Below, piece by piece: positions 23,016 to 33,812 of a stretch of DNA of 64,000 bases. The position numbers and the translations under genes are program-made. Numbering within the stretch: position 1 is the first letter of the stretch; each line of letters starts with the position of its first letter. This DNA comes from Ecdyonurus torrentis. Lineage: Eukaryota > Arthropoda > Insecta > Ephemeroptera > Heptageniidae. Location: contig OX439127.1 in the NCBI GenBank assembly GCA_949318235.1, positions 7,837,534 to 7,901,533 on the forward strand. Reading direction: 5' to 3'. The notes under the pieces were generated by a model. It ran no database searches and was not told where the DNA came from. It was given only the letters and a program-made list of their open reading frames with translations.

Positions 23016-23646
23016 GTTTAAGTGCATACATTAGACTATGTAATTCTTTGTCAATTTGCAACTGCACATCCAGTCTTATGGATAGGTTAGCGTGGTGTCA
23101 AATAGAAAGATGAAATATACGCACAGACAGGAATAAATGTATAATTTATGCTGCAAGTCATTATTACATTAAAAAAAAAATGTAAGATTAAAAAAAAAAA
23201 AAAAAAAAAACTTTACATTATTATTCTGATGCAGTATAAAAAACGCTGCATTGAACAAATTATACTAAAAATTTGCTATCATAATTATTACGTAGAATTT
23301 TGTGTCCGTACTAGGACGTTGAAACGTTGTATGCTAGCAGGAGGGGGGGGGGGGGGGATAATCTTGCAGAAAAACTGACCTGCACAAGTTCAATGTCAAC
23401 CACATCTGCATCAACGTACAACGTACCACACTTGCGTACAACGACCGCAAGGGGGGTAATCAGCAGCATTTTTGTCAGGGATCCAAATGTATATGGTTAG
23501 AAGTCTTGGACCACTCTCATACTCTTTCAATAAAAAAAGTGATAGAAATTGTGCAAAAAATGCGACATTATTATTTAAGTTGTTACTATTTGATACAGAA
23601 ATATGAAAATGTAAACAAGTACGAGCTTATAGTTCATTAGGAGAAC

Positions 23647-23650
<4 letters not shown>

Positions 23651-23735
<85 letters not shown>
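23651..23735. repeat. (AT)n microsatellite
   Basis: About 42 perfect AT units between AACCTCT and GAATTGT. The paralogous block at 20880-20900 has no such tract. Confidence 0.97.
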
Positions 23736-23739
<4 letters not shown>

Positions 23740-24284
23740 TGTATTTCAAAGTTAGTTTACTTAGTTTATATAAAAGTTTTAAAAATAATGAGAGGAAGTA
23801 ATATGAAATAAAATTATAGGTGGCAATTTTATTTCACATACTAAAAAAAAAAACGTAAATTGATTGATGTGTGAATTTATAATTTTTTAGTTAGTTAGTT
23901 TAGTTAGTTAGTTAGTGTTTTTAAATCATTTTCTAACATCGAAAATGACGTCACGGGCAGCAACGTTATGCATGTGAGCATTGGTCAAAATTGACAACCG
24001 TGATGTCATTTCGTGACTCCAAAAATTTAATTTATACTGAAACAGAACTCAAATATTAAGAAATTCGCATATCTATCTATTCAAGACAATTTTTTTTGTG
24101 AGAATATGCAATTAAATTACTTTTTTTTTAAGTCTTCCTCATATTACACAATTTATTTATTTCATGTTTCATATGTAAAAACTTTATTTATACTAACCAA
24201 TTTTATCAGCTTTTACCAATATACTATATATTTTATATTATAAATTGTGATCTATAGAAAGTGCTTTTAAGTATGTATATTTGA

Positions 24285-24285
24285 T

Positions 24286-24319
<34 letters not shown>
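24285..24319. repeat. (GA)n microsatellite in R copy 3
   Basis: AG tract with one GACAGA interruption, followed by the conserved block (CGAGTTGCGACTAACAG, CTTCAATCAGGCGC). Confidence 0.93.
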
Positions 24320-25110
24320 AGACAGATTTGATGGTTGCTACAGCGAGTTGCGACTAACAGCGTTTACTTCAATCAGGCGCAAATAAGCTTGTAAGAGGTA
24401 CAGTGCATACATACTCTAGCTCAATACATGCTTTTTACTTCATTTTTGTTATCAATATTTTTTCACCAAATTATAATTTTCTCGTTTTTCGTAGATAAAA
24501 TATTAGAATGTAACATACACTATATATTGCAATAATATATTTAACCAGTCAAAAACTCGCGAAAGCTCTTTTTCTCACAATTAAAACACACGTACGCTGG
24601 ATTTAAATAAAATATATTATCGAGGTCCTGTGCTATAGCTCGGGTAGACAAAATGTAACGCAGTATAAAGTCTTGTCTTAGTGGACAGACCTTAATGGTA
24701 TGTATGTGCACAATGACAATATAAATTCACGTAACTTCCATGTATATATAGGAATCCAAATGACATTGATTAATGTATCTTTACGTAAGTGTTATGTGAA
24801 TTTACGCGTCATTGTGAACAGGCCTTTATTATGTATACGTGACAACTGTTTTTACACCATTTATATTTCTCGTCAAGTTGACGTGAATGTTGAAGTTGAA
24901 GTGAAGTGAAGTTGAAGTGAAAAGCAGAATGTGTAATGTAATAAATATAATGTAATGATAAATGTGTATGTGTATTATGTAGTGGCCTATGTACTAGGTA
25001 CCACTTACTTCATTGTCCATCTCGGACCCTATCATTAAGTCAATATGCAAAAATGTAGACCTATATAAATATGTATATGTTGGCAACCATTGCCGAATTC
25101 GCTCATTGGC

Positions 25111-25330
25111 CGAAATAAGTGACCACGTCGCGGCGTGGCAATGCATTTTTGCCAAGATCCGAAATTCGGTAATTGTGCATCGTAATTTTGACCACGTCGC
25201 AGAGTGGTTTTTAACAAATGCCACTCCGCGACGTGGTCATTGTAATTTGACCAGATCGCGGACTGGCAAATACATTTTAGCCAGTTCGCGGAGTAGCTTT
25301 TTGATAATTGCCAGGCTGCAGCGAGGTCAA
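25111..25330 (+). repeat. Subterminal GACCACGTCGCGG iterations, left arm
   Basis: Four or five imperfect repeats of a GACCACGTCGCGGAGTGGC-type word occur in alternating orientation within the arm. Two of them (25189-25206 and 25221-25238) face each other and form an 18-bp stem with one mismatch around a 14-nt loop. The right arm mirrors this at 26400-26615. Confidence 0.8.
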
Positions 25331-25372
25331 AATGTTTAATGCGCAGGTTACGATATTCGTTATTAGTATGTA

Positions 25373-26196
25373 TAATATTATATATTTTTTTATTATAACT
25401 TAAATTATTTTCTGTTATGGTTAATTAAAATATTTATAACTTTATAAAAATGATTTCTTATTAAATTTTGACTGTCTTATATTGTTATACTATTATTATA
25501 TTTTATAATAAAATATTATTTAGATGAAAAAAAAATGAAAAAAACAACAACAACAACAACTTATATTTCTCACATTTTATCTTATCTTAATATTTTCCTT
25601 TTTTCTTTGAATATATAGGTATAAACAGGCTTTGTAATTTAGACTTTAACCTGTGCGCACATCATCGTATAGTTTATACTTATAGTTATATTTTGTTGGT
25701 ATAAAAACTTGGTCAAGTTGAGTAGACGTGGTTGTATTTAGCTTGTATTTTGTAAAATTAGTGTTATTGACATAATTTTATTTAAGATGTGCATCAAGTG
25801 TTCGCGAATATGTGAAAAGAATTGGTATAATATTAAAAGTAGCTTACGTTTTGTTTTCATGGTTTATTGTTATTATTACACTGTGCTTTTTACTGTATAA
25901 ATGTGCATTTCATTATATCAAAGGCCATACTGGTCTTTGATTATATTCACGTATATTATAAGTTTTTTGGAAGTGAAGTTACGTACATTTCATTAGAAAA
26001 TTCATTTACTTCGAAACAAAACAAAGAAAAAAAAAAACGTAAGTATATTACCGCATAAAATATCGCACCGCAGAGGCAAAATTTACTGTAATTCATAAAT
26101 AATATTATTTTAATCATAATACTCCATTGTTGCCGAATCTTGCTGTGCTTTTTGTTGATTTTAATACGCTTTTATTTACAAAATGATAATGTGGAG

Positions 26197-26232
<36 letters not shown>

Positions 26233-26357
26233 AGTAAAACAGTTAAAATTTAATAAAAAATCACTTTTATAAATTTATAAATATTTTAATTAACTGAACA
26301 CCATAATAGAAAACAATTTAAGTTATAATAATAAAAAAATATATAATATTATTCATA
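25373..26357. other. Middle of the foldback-like element
   Basis: AT-rich DNA with (AAC)n at 25540-25560 and poly-A at 26200-26227. The longest frame (25867-26058) ends in a Lys run and is not recognisable. No transposase or capsid-type gene. Confidence 0.6.
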
Positions 26358-26905
26358 TTAATAACGAATATCGTAACCTGCGCATTAAACATTTTGACCT
26401 CGCTGCAGCCTGGCAATTATCAAAAAGCCACTCTGCGAACTGGCTAAAATGTATTTGCCAGTCCGCGATCTGGTCAAATTACAATGACCACGTCGCGGAG
26501 TGGCATTTGTTAAAAACCACTCTGCGACGTGGTCAAAATTACGATGCACAATTACCGAATTTCGGATCTTGGCAAAAATGCATTGCCACGCCGCGACGTG
26601 GTCACTTATTTCGGCCAATGAGCGAATTCGGCAATTGTTGCCAACATATATAAATATGTATAAGTACACCTTGGTGTTTAATAAATAAATAATAAAATAA
26701 TAATAATAATAAGAAATGGGCAATGTCTATAGGATTTTTATAAAAAAAAGGTAAGTATATCATGACGCCATAATACCTTTCGATGTATAGGCCAGGATCA
26801 AACCTTTTTAGTATGGGCTTTAATGTATAATCTGAGGCTTACCAGACCTCAGGCTCAACCCATTATCACACTCTTCTGGGCTCGACTACCAGATCTGTGC
26901 AACCC

Positions 26906-26999
26906 GGACCACTGACTCTCGGACCACTGACTCTCGGACCACTGACTCTCGGACCACTGACTGCTTACTCTCTGCGTTAGTAAGCAGTGGTCAAACTGC
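26906..26999. repeat. 15-bp minisatellite ending in a hairpin
   Basis: Unit GGACCACTGACTCTC is repeated three times plus a partial fourth (26906-26962). The last unit runs into CTGCTTACT, which pairs with AGTAAGCAG / TGGTC at 26979-26992, so the array ends in a stem-loop. It is GC-richer than the surroundings. The Ser-Gln-Trp frame is a repeat translation. Confidence 0.85.
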
Positions 27000-27044
27000 C
27001 AGCACAGCCACGCCGCCAGTCTTTGTACCCTATACATAACATAA

Positions 27045-27155
27045 ATATTATATTGTATACAGCATAATTATTTATTTTATTATAATTTAGTATTATTTAT
27101 GCTATATATGACATAAATGCAGCATAAATTTCGTCATTTATTATTTCCGTGAAGT
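27045..27155. mobile_element. MITE-2 copy, degraded
   Basis: Has ATACAGCATAATTATT, TTATGCTATATATGACATAA and ATGCAGCATAAATTTCG, ending TATTTCCGTGAAG, like the right end of the 60.1-kb copy. Confidence 0.5.
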
Positions 27156-27520
27156 GGTGTGTATATAGTTTTGGTATAGAAATAAGTTTGGAGAAATAAA
27201 ATAAAGCAATAAAATAATTATTTTTATTTTAATGTTATGAAGTTATGATGACGTTAATTTTGTCAAAAGTTTAAAGTTTCGTTATGAGATGCAATACAGA
27301 GCGAGCTGTGGTGGAGAGGTCACCAAGGTCACGCGCACAAGGTTGAATAGAATTCTGAGATGCTGTAAAATAATACACATGTGCGAGTGAGATCATAAAA
27401 CAAAATGTGTCATTCCTGCATTGCATCAGGGGGAGTAGAGTTTTTATTTATCATATTTCTGTAACTTTTTTGTGTCCTTGAATGACTACAAGAAGCTAAA
27501 AAATTAACGTTTAGTTTTGC

Positions 27521-27521
<1 letters not shown>

Positions 27522-27563
<42 letters not shown>
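27522..27563. repeat. (GA)n microsatellite
   Basis: Perfect AG tract about 60 bp before the start of duplication copy B. Confidence 0.96.
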
Positions 27564-27568
<5 letters not shown>

Positions 27569-27849
27569 AATTATAATAGTTCTGAAAAGATAAATAAAGG
27601 CAATACTATTTTCAAACAAATTAATGCGATATTGAAATCGTGATTTCAAATTAGATCAATATTCTTGAAGAACACAAAACGAAATATTGTATTGTTTTGC
27701 GTAAGAAAAAGTAGGTATGGCGATATTATATGCAATGTGTAATGTGGAAGTTTTTTTTTTCTTTTTTCATTATTATTATTAATATTTTCAATATACTTTG
27801 AATTTTATGGTAGAGAATAGAATTGATTATTATTATCAGTTGGCTAAGG

Positions 27850-28132
27850 GTTCTATGCATCCATGTTAAAGTCGATCACTCTTGGATCACTCTTGGATCA
27901 CTCAATAACATAGACAAAAATGACTTATGACTTATTTTGCCAGTTTAAAGTTTTTTTGAGAGCATTGATGGTGTTAATAATTTAAATTAGTACCTCAAAT
28001 ATGTGAAAAAAGAAATTGACCAATTAAAAAAAAAAAAAGTTTGTTCTATGCTTGAGCAATGTTGTTCATTGATCCAGTATGGCATCCAAGCGCATTAAAT
28101 ACGACATCATGCGGATACACATGCGGTATAAC
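27850..28132 (+). mobile_element. MITE-1 copy
   Basis: TCTATGCATCCATGTTAAAG start, with a local triplication of CTTGGATCACT. Then TTTTGAGAGCATTGATGG, GAGCAATGTTGTTCATTG and CATCATGCGGATACAC. The copy is homologous at its left end to 231-335 in copy A but extends to a near-complete right end. Confidence 0.7.
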
Positions 28133-28204
28133 AATACTATAGTTTTTTTTTTAACAAAGCAAAGAAATAGTTATATATAATGCAAACACTTTAAAAGTGT
28201 GTTT

Positions 28205-28344
28205 TTTTTTCTTAAATTTTACCGGGGGCCTTCGCCCTCCGGACCCCCCTTGTGACGGGGGGCTACGCACCCCCCCAGTACTCCTCCAGTGGGGCCCTTA
28301 CTAAACTCTTCCTGAGTGGGCCTTTTCGAGCCAATCCGACACTG
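28205..28344 (-). mobile_element. hAT-like element, one end only
   Basis: The right terminus reads on the minus strand as CAGTGTCGGATTGGCTC. A G/C-rich subterminal segment (GGGGGGCTACGCACCCCCCC hairpin; CCGGACCCCCC) resembles that of the element at 10067. Flank CCATTTCG follows, but no matching left flank was found, so the other end is deleted. The flank 28345-28410 resembles, inverted, 60318-60372, where no element is present (empty site). Confidence 0.6.
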
Positions 28345-28534
28345 CCATTTCGTGTGTAGTGTGTATATTCATTAAAAAGCACATGTTGTTTTATGTGGTC
28401 TATGGCATTAAAGGTATACATGTATATAAAGAAGTATATATTTGAAAAATATAAATACAGAAAAAAGCCCATCACATAATTTAATACTTCGTACAATAAA
28501 TTACTATGTCGCATAACATAAATTTTGCTATAGG

Positions 28535-28716
28535 GAGTTTGCATTCATGTAAGAAATGACGCCATATGTGAGCAGTAAATAATATGGTCTAGTATGTAAA
28601 ATGACATATTTTAACAGTTCAAAAATATTTACTAATATTGTGAGAGCATTGTTGCAGTTAATATATATGTTGAATTAGGTTTTCAAGTATGCGACAAAAA
28701 TGCAAAATATCAACTT
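28535..28716 (+). mobile_element. MITE-1 fragment
   Basis: GCATTCATGTAAGAAATGACG, ATATGTGAGCAGTAAATAATATGG, TGAGAGCATTG and GGTTTTCAAGTATGCGAC. The second half is missing where the inverted core begins. Confidence 0.65.
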
Positions 28717-28729
28717 ATAAATGTATATA

Positions 28730-29347
28730 GATGCGGCGGTATAGTAAAGTATTGATAATAGAAGGTTTGTATCAATGAAAATTCAAAATTTGTACCCTAA
28801 CTTTTTTATGTCTTTTGAAAAGCCCCTCTGTAATGAAATGCTAGAATAATCAGATCAGGGGAGATAATAATTGTGAAAATTAATACGAACACCGCAAGGT
28901 ATAAAATTTTGAATAACCCCTGAAATTGTACAATTGAAGCTTTAATATATCGATGTACAAAAAATATGCTTCCCCCCCCCCCTCCCCCAATTTTTAGTAT
29001 AACAGCACTACACTTTGTTTTATTAGTGTAAAATGCTAATCAATCATATTTATCTCTCATCTCATAACCTTTTAAATACTTCCAATTTCTTCTTCAAACA
29101 ACACACGTTACAGTTTCAGAAAAAAGTAGCAAGTTTGTATATGTACCAATAACCTAACTTTCATGAAGAATACGATATTTATTTTTTATTAATTTTTTTT
29201 CAATAAAAATAATTTTATTAATTAATTAGTAATAATAAAAAATAAATATTAATTAATTTAAATAATTTAATTAAATATTTTAAATGAAACTATTTTTAAT
29301 ATAACTGTTAAAATAAAATGTTTAAATATAAACTAAATAAAAACCTA
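28730..29347 (-). repeat. Core in the opposite orientation (copy B)
   Basis: Reverse complement of 723-1357: TAGATGCGGCGG at its left end matches the right end of the copy A core, and TTAACCAAAAGTTACAGC at its right end matches the arm-1 junction of copy A. It has a C run at 28974-28985. Confidence 0.7.
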
Positions 29348-29880
<533 letters not shown>

Positions 29881-30840
29881 TGCAAAATAGATCAACCAAA
29901 GAGCATTTTTGTTTTCTTTCAAATTTACTGTAATGTAAAAAACGATTAATTTTAAAATATTTATTATATAAGTAGTTTAAATATAATGCGTTTGTATTAT
30001 TACAGATTTTACTTTTCTAATATTATTTATTTATCGGTTAATTTCATTAGCGATGCAGAATATAAGTTAGATTTAATTGTAAGTAAAAGAATTTACATAT
30101 TTTTTTTTAATAGTTGTTTTCCATCCTAAACTAGTGGTTAAAGTTTGCTTTTATCTCCTATGCAGTATTTAGTTTCTGCCAAATAGAGTAGTAATTTCTG
30201 CCAGTAGAATTTCTGCCAATTAAAATTTCAATTCATAACAATTCATTTAAAATTGTTTACGCCACCCAAAGACTAGTTTTATTTTATTCTAAAAAATAAA
30301 TAATAAATAATTAAATAAAAACATTTTTTTGCATTGAAAGAGCTTAAAATTTTAATTGTATTGTTAATCTATTATTTAAATGAATAATGTCATGTCATGA
30401 TTCTTACCGTAATCAATCGAAGTTACCTCTCACTATATTTAGTAAAAAGATTTCCATATATAGCAAACGATTTGAAAATAAATTTTAATTTAATTATATT
30501 TTTTTCAGTTCACATTATTTATACCCTTACAGTAAATTAAATCATAAAAGTTCCCTACCTTTTCCTAATAATAAAATATTAAACTCTTCCACGTGTATTA
30601 GAAAAGTACATAATATTAAATACAATATAGTCTATGTTTGTATGAAGCTAACATTGAAAATACGACCTTATGTATACTCAAACTCAACATGAGGTTATAC
30701 TGTATTATGCAGTTGCAAGTTGCATTGTCTAGGCCGCTAAAGTTTTTGACCTATAGATCTACTGTATGTTAGTATAGCATGGTCAGTGTCTGCTTATATA
30801 GTCTCGCCATCGTTTTATTGACTACTTTAATACTATATGG

Positions 30841-31153
30841 TATAGGGTGTATGCGGATGACGTCATATTTAATGCGCTTGGAGGCCATACTGGAGTAGTG
30901 AATAACATTGCTCAGTATAGGACAAAAAATTCATTTAAGTCAATTTCCTTTGAGAAATCAGTTAATTTTGTGTTATTGTTATTTTTCTCACATCCTTGAG
31001 ATAGTAATTCAACATATTTACTGCATCAATGATCTCAAAAAATTGCATAGTAGTTTTAAACTGGCAAAGTGATTTATATTTTCCTATGCCACCCATGTTA
31101 TTGAGTTATCCAACATGGCGTGGACTTTAACATGAATGCATATAGACCCTATA
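30841..31153 (+). mobile_element. MITE-1, complete copy
   Basis: TATAGGGTGTATGCGGATG with TGACGTCA at 30858-30865; ends ATGCATATAGACCCTATA. It is at the orthologous place to 2638-2940, so it inserted before the duplication. Compared with that copy it keeps the internal TACTGCATCAATGATCTC word that copy A has lost. Confidence 0.8.
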
Positions 31154-31554
31154 GACTAGTCTTATTGTGCCTGTCTTATTGGCCACGTCTTGTAAACTTT
31201 TGTCACTATATTAATTTACACTCAGAAACAAGCTAGTACACACACTTTACTTTTACTAATTTATATATATATATATATTTATATATAATTATAATTCATT
31301 TTGTCGGTTTTATCTTTTATCTGACGTCACGATATTGTAAATATATAATATGTCTCTGATGAAATGAGGCAGAAGGGGCAGGGGGAATGGCTTGAAAGCT
31401 CTTCTGAATTTTTTTTTCTTTATTGTTATATTATTATTTTCGCATTTAAAAATTGACTAAAATTTTGTAGCACCAAAGTTTTAACTTAAAAGTTATAAAT
31501 GTATTGGAAAGAAGCAACGATAATATGCAATTCAAATCTATCTGCAGTCTGCAC

Positions 31555-31750
31555 TGAAATAATACAATACATTATTTATGCTGCGTTAATGTCATTATCA
31601 ATTATTCAAAATTAGAACAACGTAAATATTTATGCTATGTAACATAGTAACATAATAATCATGCACAATATAGCATAAATTAAACCATGTTGAACAATTT
31701 GTGCTGAAAATGAGCTACCATAATTACTACGTAGTTATTTTTGTCTGTGC
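31555..31750 (-). mobile_element. MITE-2 copy
   Basis: Carries TTATTTATGCTGCGTTAATG, ATATTTATGCTATGTAACATAG, GAACAATTTGTGCTGAAAATG, AGCTACCATAATTACTACG and TTTGTCTGTGCATGC, the reverse orientation of the 60105-60282 copy. One of the better-preserved members. Confidence 0.65.
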
Positions 31751-32096
31751 ATGCAGAGAAACAAATTAGTATGTTTTAAAAGACTCGTCTGAAGTAAGAA
31801 ACAAAAAGTTAATTGATTTTTTTTTCATTTTTTTTTTTACTAGATGCGTACTGTTTTCAAATTTTGTATTTCCAAAGGCACGCATGTCTTCCATTTTTTT
31901 GGTTTCTTTTTGAAACATGAAAAGGTTTATGAATTTTTTAGCTCTTGAAATTTATGTGATATTAATATGAGATATTATAAGCGAAATCAAATGTCAACTT
32001 TATGTAATGCAAAAGACACGTTATTTAAGAAGAAAGGATTCGGATGCCTATGATACTATTATAAGTGTATTATAAATATATATATACATGCTCGGC
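31751..32096. other. AT-rich non-coding spacer
   Basis: No repeat ends, exon signals or open frames found. Confidence 0.4.
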
Positions 32097-32285
32097 TATA
32101 GGGTGTATGCATTAACGTTTAAGTCAACGCCATGTTAGATCACTCAATAACATGCGCGCCATAAGTTAATAGCTCATTTTGCCAGTTTAAAAAAACCATT
32201 TTACTATTATAATTATTATTTTTTTATTATTTATTTTTGAGAACATTAATTTTGTAAATATGTTGAATTATAGTATTTCAAGTTT
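32097..32285 (+). mobile_element. MITE-1, truncated by a neighbouring copy
   Basis: Opens TATAGGGTGTATGCATTAACG with AAAGTCAACGCCATG and GATCACTCAATAACATG, reaches TATAGTATTTCAAGTT, then stops abruptly at a fresh TATAGGGTCTATGC. Either the second copy inserted here or the two recombined. Confidence 0.7.
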
Positions 32286-32711
32286 ATAGGGTCTATGCAT
32301 TCATGTTAACATCGAGGCAATGTTGGATAAATCAATATAATGAGTGGCATGGGAAAATATATCATTTTGCCAGTTTAAAACTACTATGCGATATTTTTGC
32401 GAGCATTGATGCTTAAATATGTTGAATTATAGTATCTCAAGTGTGTGAGAAAAATAACAATAACAAAAAATTAAGCGATTTGCCAAAGAAAATTGGCTTA
32501 AATAAAGTTTGTCCTATGCTGAGCAATGTCATGCACTACTCCAGTATGGCCTCCAAGCGCATTAAATATGACGAACAATAATAGAAAATTAAACAGCTTC
32601 CTTAAGAAAATGGCTTAAAATGAAGTTTGTTCTATGCTGAGCAATGTTATTCATTACTCCAGTATGGCCTCCAAGCGTATTAAATATGATATCATGCGGA
32701 TACACCCTATA
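32286..32711 (+). mobile_element. MITE-1 with an internal tandem duplication
   Basis: From TATAGGGTCTATGCATTC to TGCGGATACACCCTATA. About 110 bp of the right half occur twice: GAGCAATGTCATGCACTACTC and AGTATGGCCTCCAAGCGCA, then again GAGCAATGTTATTCATTACTC and AGTATGGCCTCCAAGCGTA. This makes the element about 426 bp instead of 305. Confidence 0.75.
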
Positions 32712-32812
32712 CCGAGCTGGTATGGCTGAGTGCAGAGGCCCCGGAGGGGTCTCTGCAGAGTGGTGAAAGCAGCTGACACGCAACTCTGTACGATCCTATC
32801 CGAGTATAGATA

Positions 32813-33113
32813 GTGTGGTTTCATTCATGTAAAAGTCGACGTCATAAGTGAGTACCAGAACATTAGCCGGTATAGGAAAATGGCACATTTTGCTAGTTAA
32901 AAATACTTCGCAATTTTTTTGAGAGCATTGATGTTGTTAACAGGTTGAATTAGTACCTCTTGATGCAAGAAAAATAATAATGACCAAAATATTGCTAATT
33001 TTCGAAAGGAAATAGCTAAAACTACGTTTGTCCTATGCTGAGCAATGTTATTCATTGCTCAAGAAGAACATCAAAAAGCACTCAGAATTACGTCATGCGT
33101 ACACACCCTATAT
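32813..33113 (+). mobile_element. MITE-1 copy
   Basis: GTGTGGTTTCATTCATGTAAAAG start, AGAGCATTGATGTTGTTAAC, GAGCAATGTTATTCATTGCTC, and right end TTACGTCATGCGTACACACC with CTATATA. It belongs with the 8344-8664 copy. The SINE at 33118 begins directly after it. Confidence 0.72.
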
Positions 33114-33117
33114 ATTG

Positions 33118-33437
33118 TGTTCGGACTACTGCTGGGTGCATACGTGAAGTTTGAGAGTACGATGCATGTTTACATGCATTCTATGACGACGCACAACATT
33201 CGGGAGGTGCATGAATGATGTGATTGCACCGATGAGCCTGCCTAGACGTTTCCACGGTTTCTCTAGGCTGTCATGGCGAATGTCTGGCTGTGTACTTAGG
33301 CCGTGGCCGGCCCGTGTGTGCTTTTCCAATTATTTGGAAAGTCCTTATACCTGTCGATAAGACAATGTCTTGACTGGGACTGGGATATTGGTGTAACACG
33401 ATAACACAATATGGCAAGCAAAAAAAAAAAAAAAAAG
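33118..33437 (+). mobile_element. SINE, most complete copy
   Basis: GTTCGGACTACTGCTGGGTGC start, GC-richer body (GCCTGCCTAGACGTTTCCAC, GGCCGTGGCCGGCCCG) and end ATATGGCAAGC followed by about 17 A. Two other copies in this window define its extent. The first bases resemble a pol III B box followed by SINE body, so the true 5' head may be missing. It encodes nothing convincing; the minus-strand 67-codon frame is incidental. Confidence 0.8.
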
Positions 33438-33739
33438 TTATATTTATGTTTTTATTTGTAGCACAATTATTGCAAGATTGAAATAAGTTGTTGTGCTGTA
33501 CAAGATAATACTTAAAATATATGTAAATTGGTTGTTATAATAGGATGTTGCAATGAACTAAAGCAGCTAAGAATTTTCATTGCTAAATTATTACGTATAC
33601 GCTCGGATTGGCCTCATCGTATGCCATTTTCTACTTTTGACATCATCTTTTAATAATTTTTTTCAATTTTCTTAAAAATTTAAACATTAGTATCTGAACG
33701 GACAAAAATTTTGCAACAATTTTTTTTGTACAATCGCGT

Positions 33740-33740
<1 letters not shown>
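33438..33740. other. Non-coding spacer
   Basis: AT-rich with no recognisable element or exon. Confidence 0.4.

Positions 33741-33807
<67 letters not shown>
33741..33807. repeat. (CT)n microsatellite
   Basis: About 33 CT units. It marks the left edge of a long very AT-rich stretch that is poor in dinucleotide arrays. Confidence 0.96.

Positions 33808-33812
<5 letters not shown>

Larger units (their letters stand above)
23473..24575 (+). repeat. R repeat, copy 3 (3' truncated)
   Basis: Follows the same order as copies 1 and 2: TCAGGGATCCAAATG, AAATGTAAACAAGTACGAGC, TGACGTCACGGGCAGCAAC, ATCTATTCAAGAC, a GA tract, the conserved block, and CCAGTCAAAAACTCGCG near its end. The half carrying the CT and AT tracts is missing. 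An (AT)n tract (23651-23735) has been gained that the sibling at 20880 lacks. Confidence 0.72.
25064..26661. mobile_element. Foldback / MULE-like element with arms of about 290 bp
   Basis: Arms 25077-25372 and 26358-26648 are nearly perfect inverted copies; the same deduced peptide reads from each, differing at very few positions. Outer ends are ATGTTGGCAAC on both sides. The flank TATAAATATGTAT at 25064-25076 recurs at 26649-26661, consistent with a target duplication of about 11-13 bp, though it is low in complexity. The 985-bp middle is AT-rich with no transposase. Long arms with duplications of 9 bp or more fit Mutator-like or foldback elements. Open frames across the arms are by-products of the repeat structure. 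Confidence 0.82.

Noticed and set aside
25013..26723. Two homologous proteins encoded on opposite strands (108 and 112 codons)
   Set aside because: The similarity comes from the inverted arms of the foldback-like element. Frames start in unrelated flanks and the arms themselves consist of iterated hairpin words.
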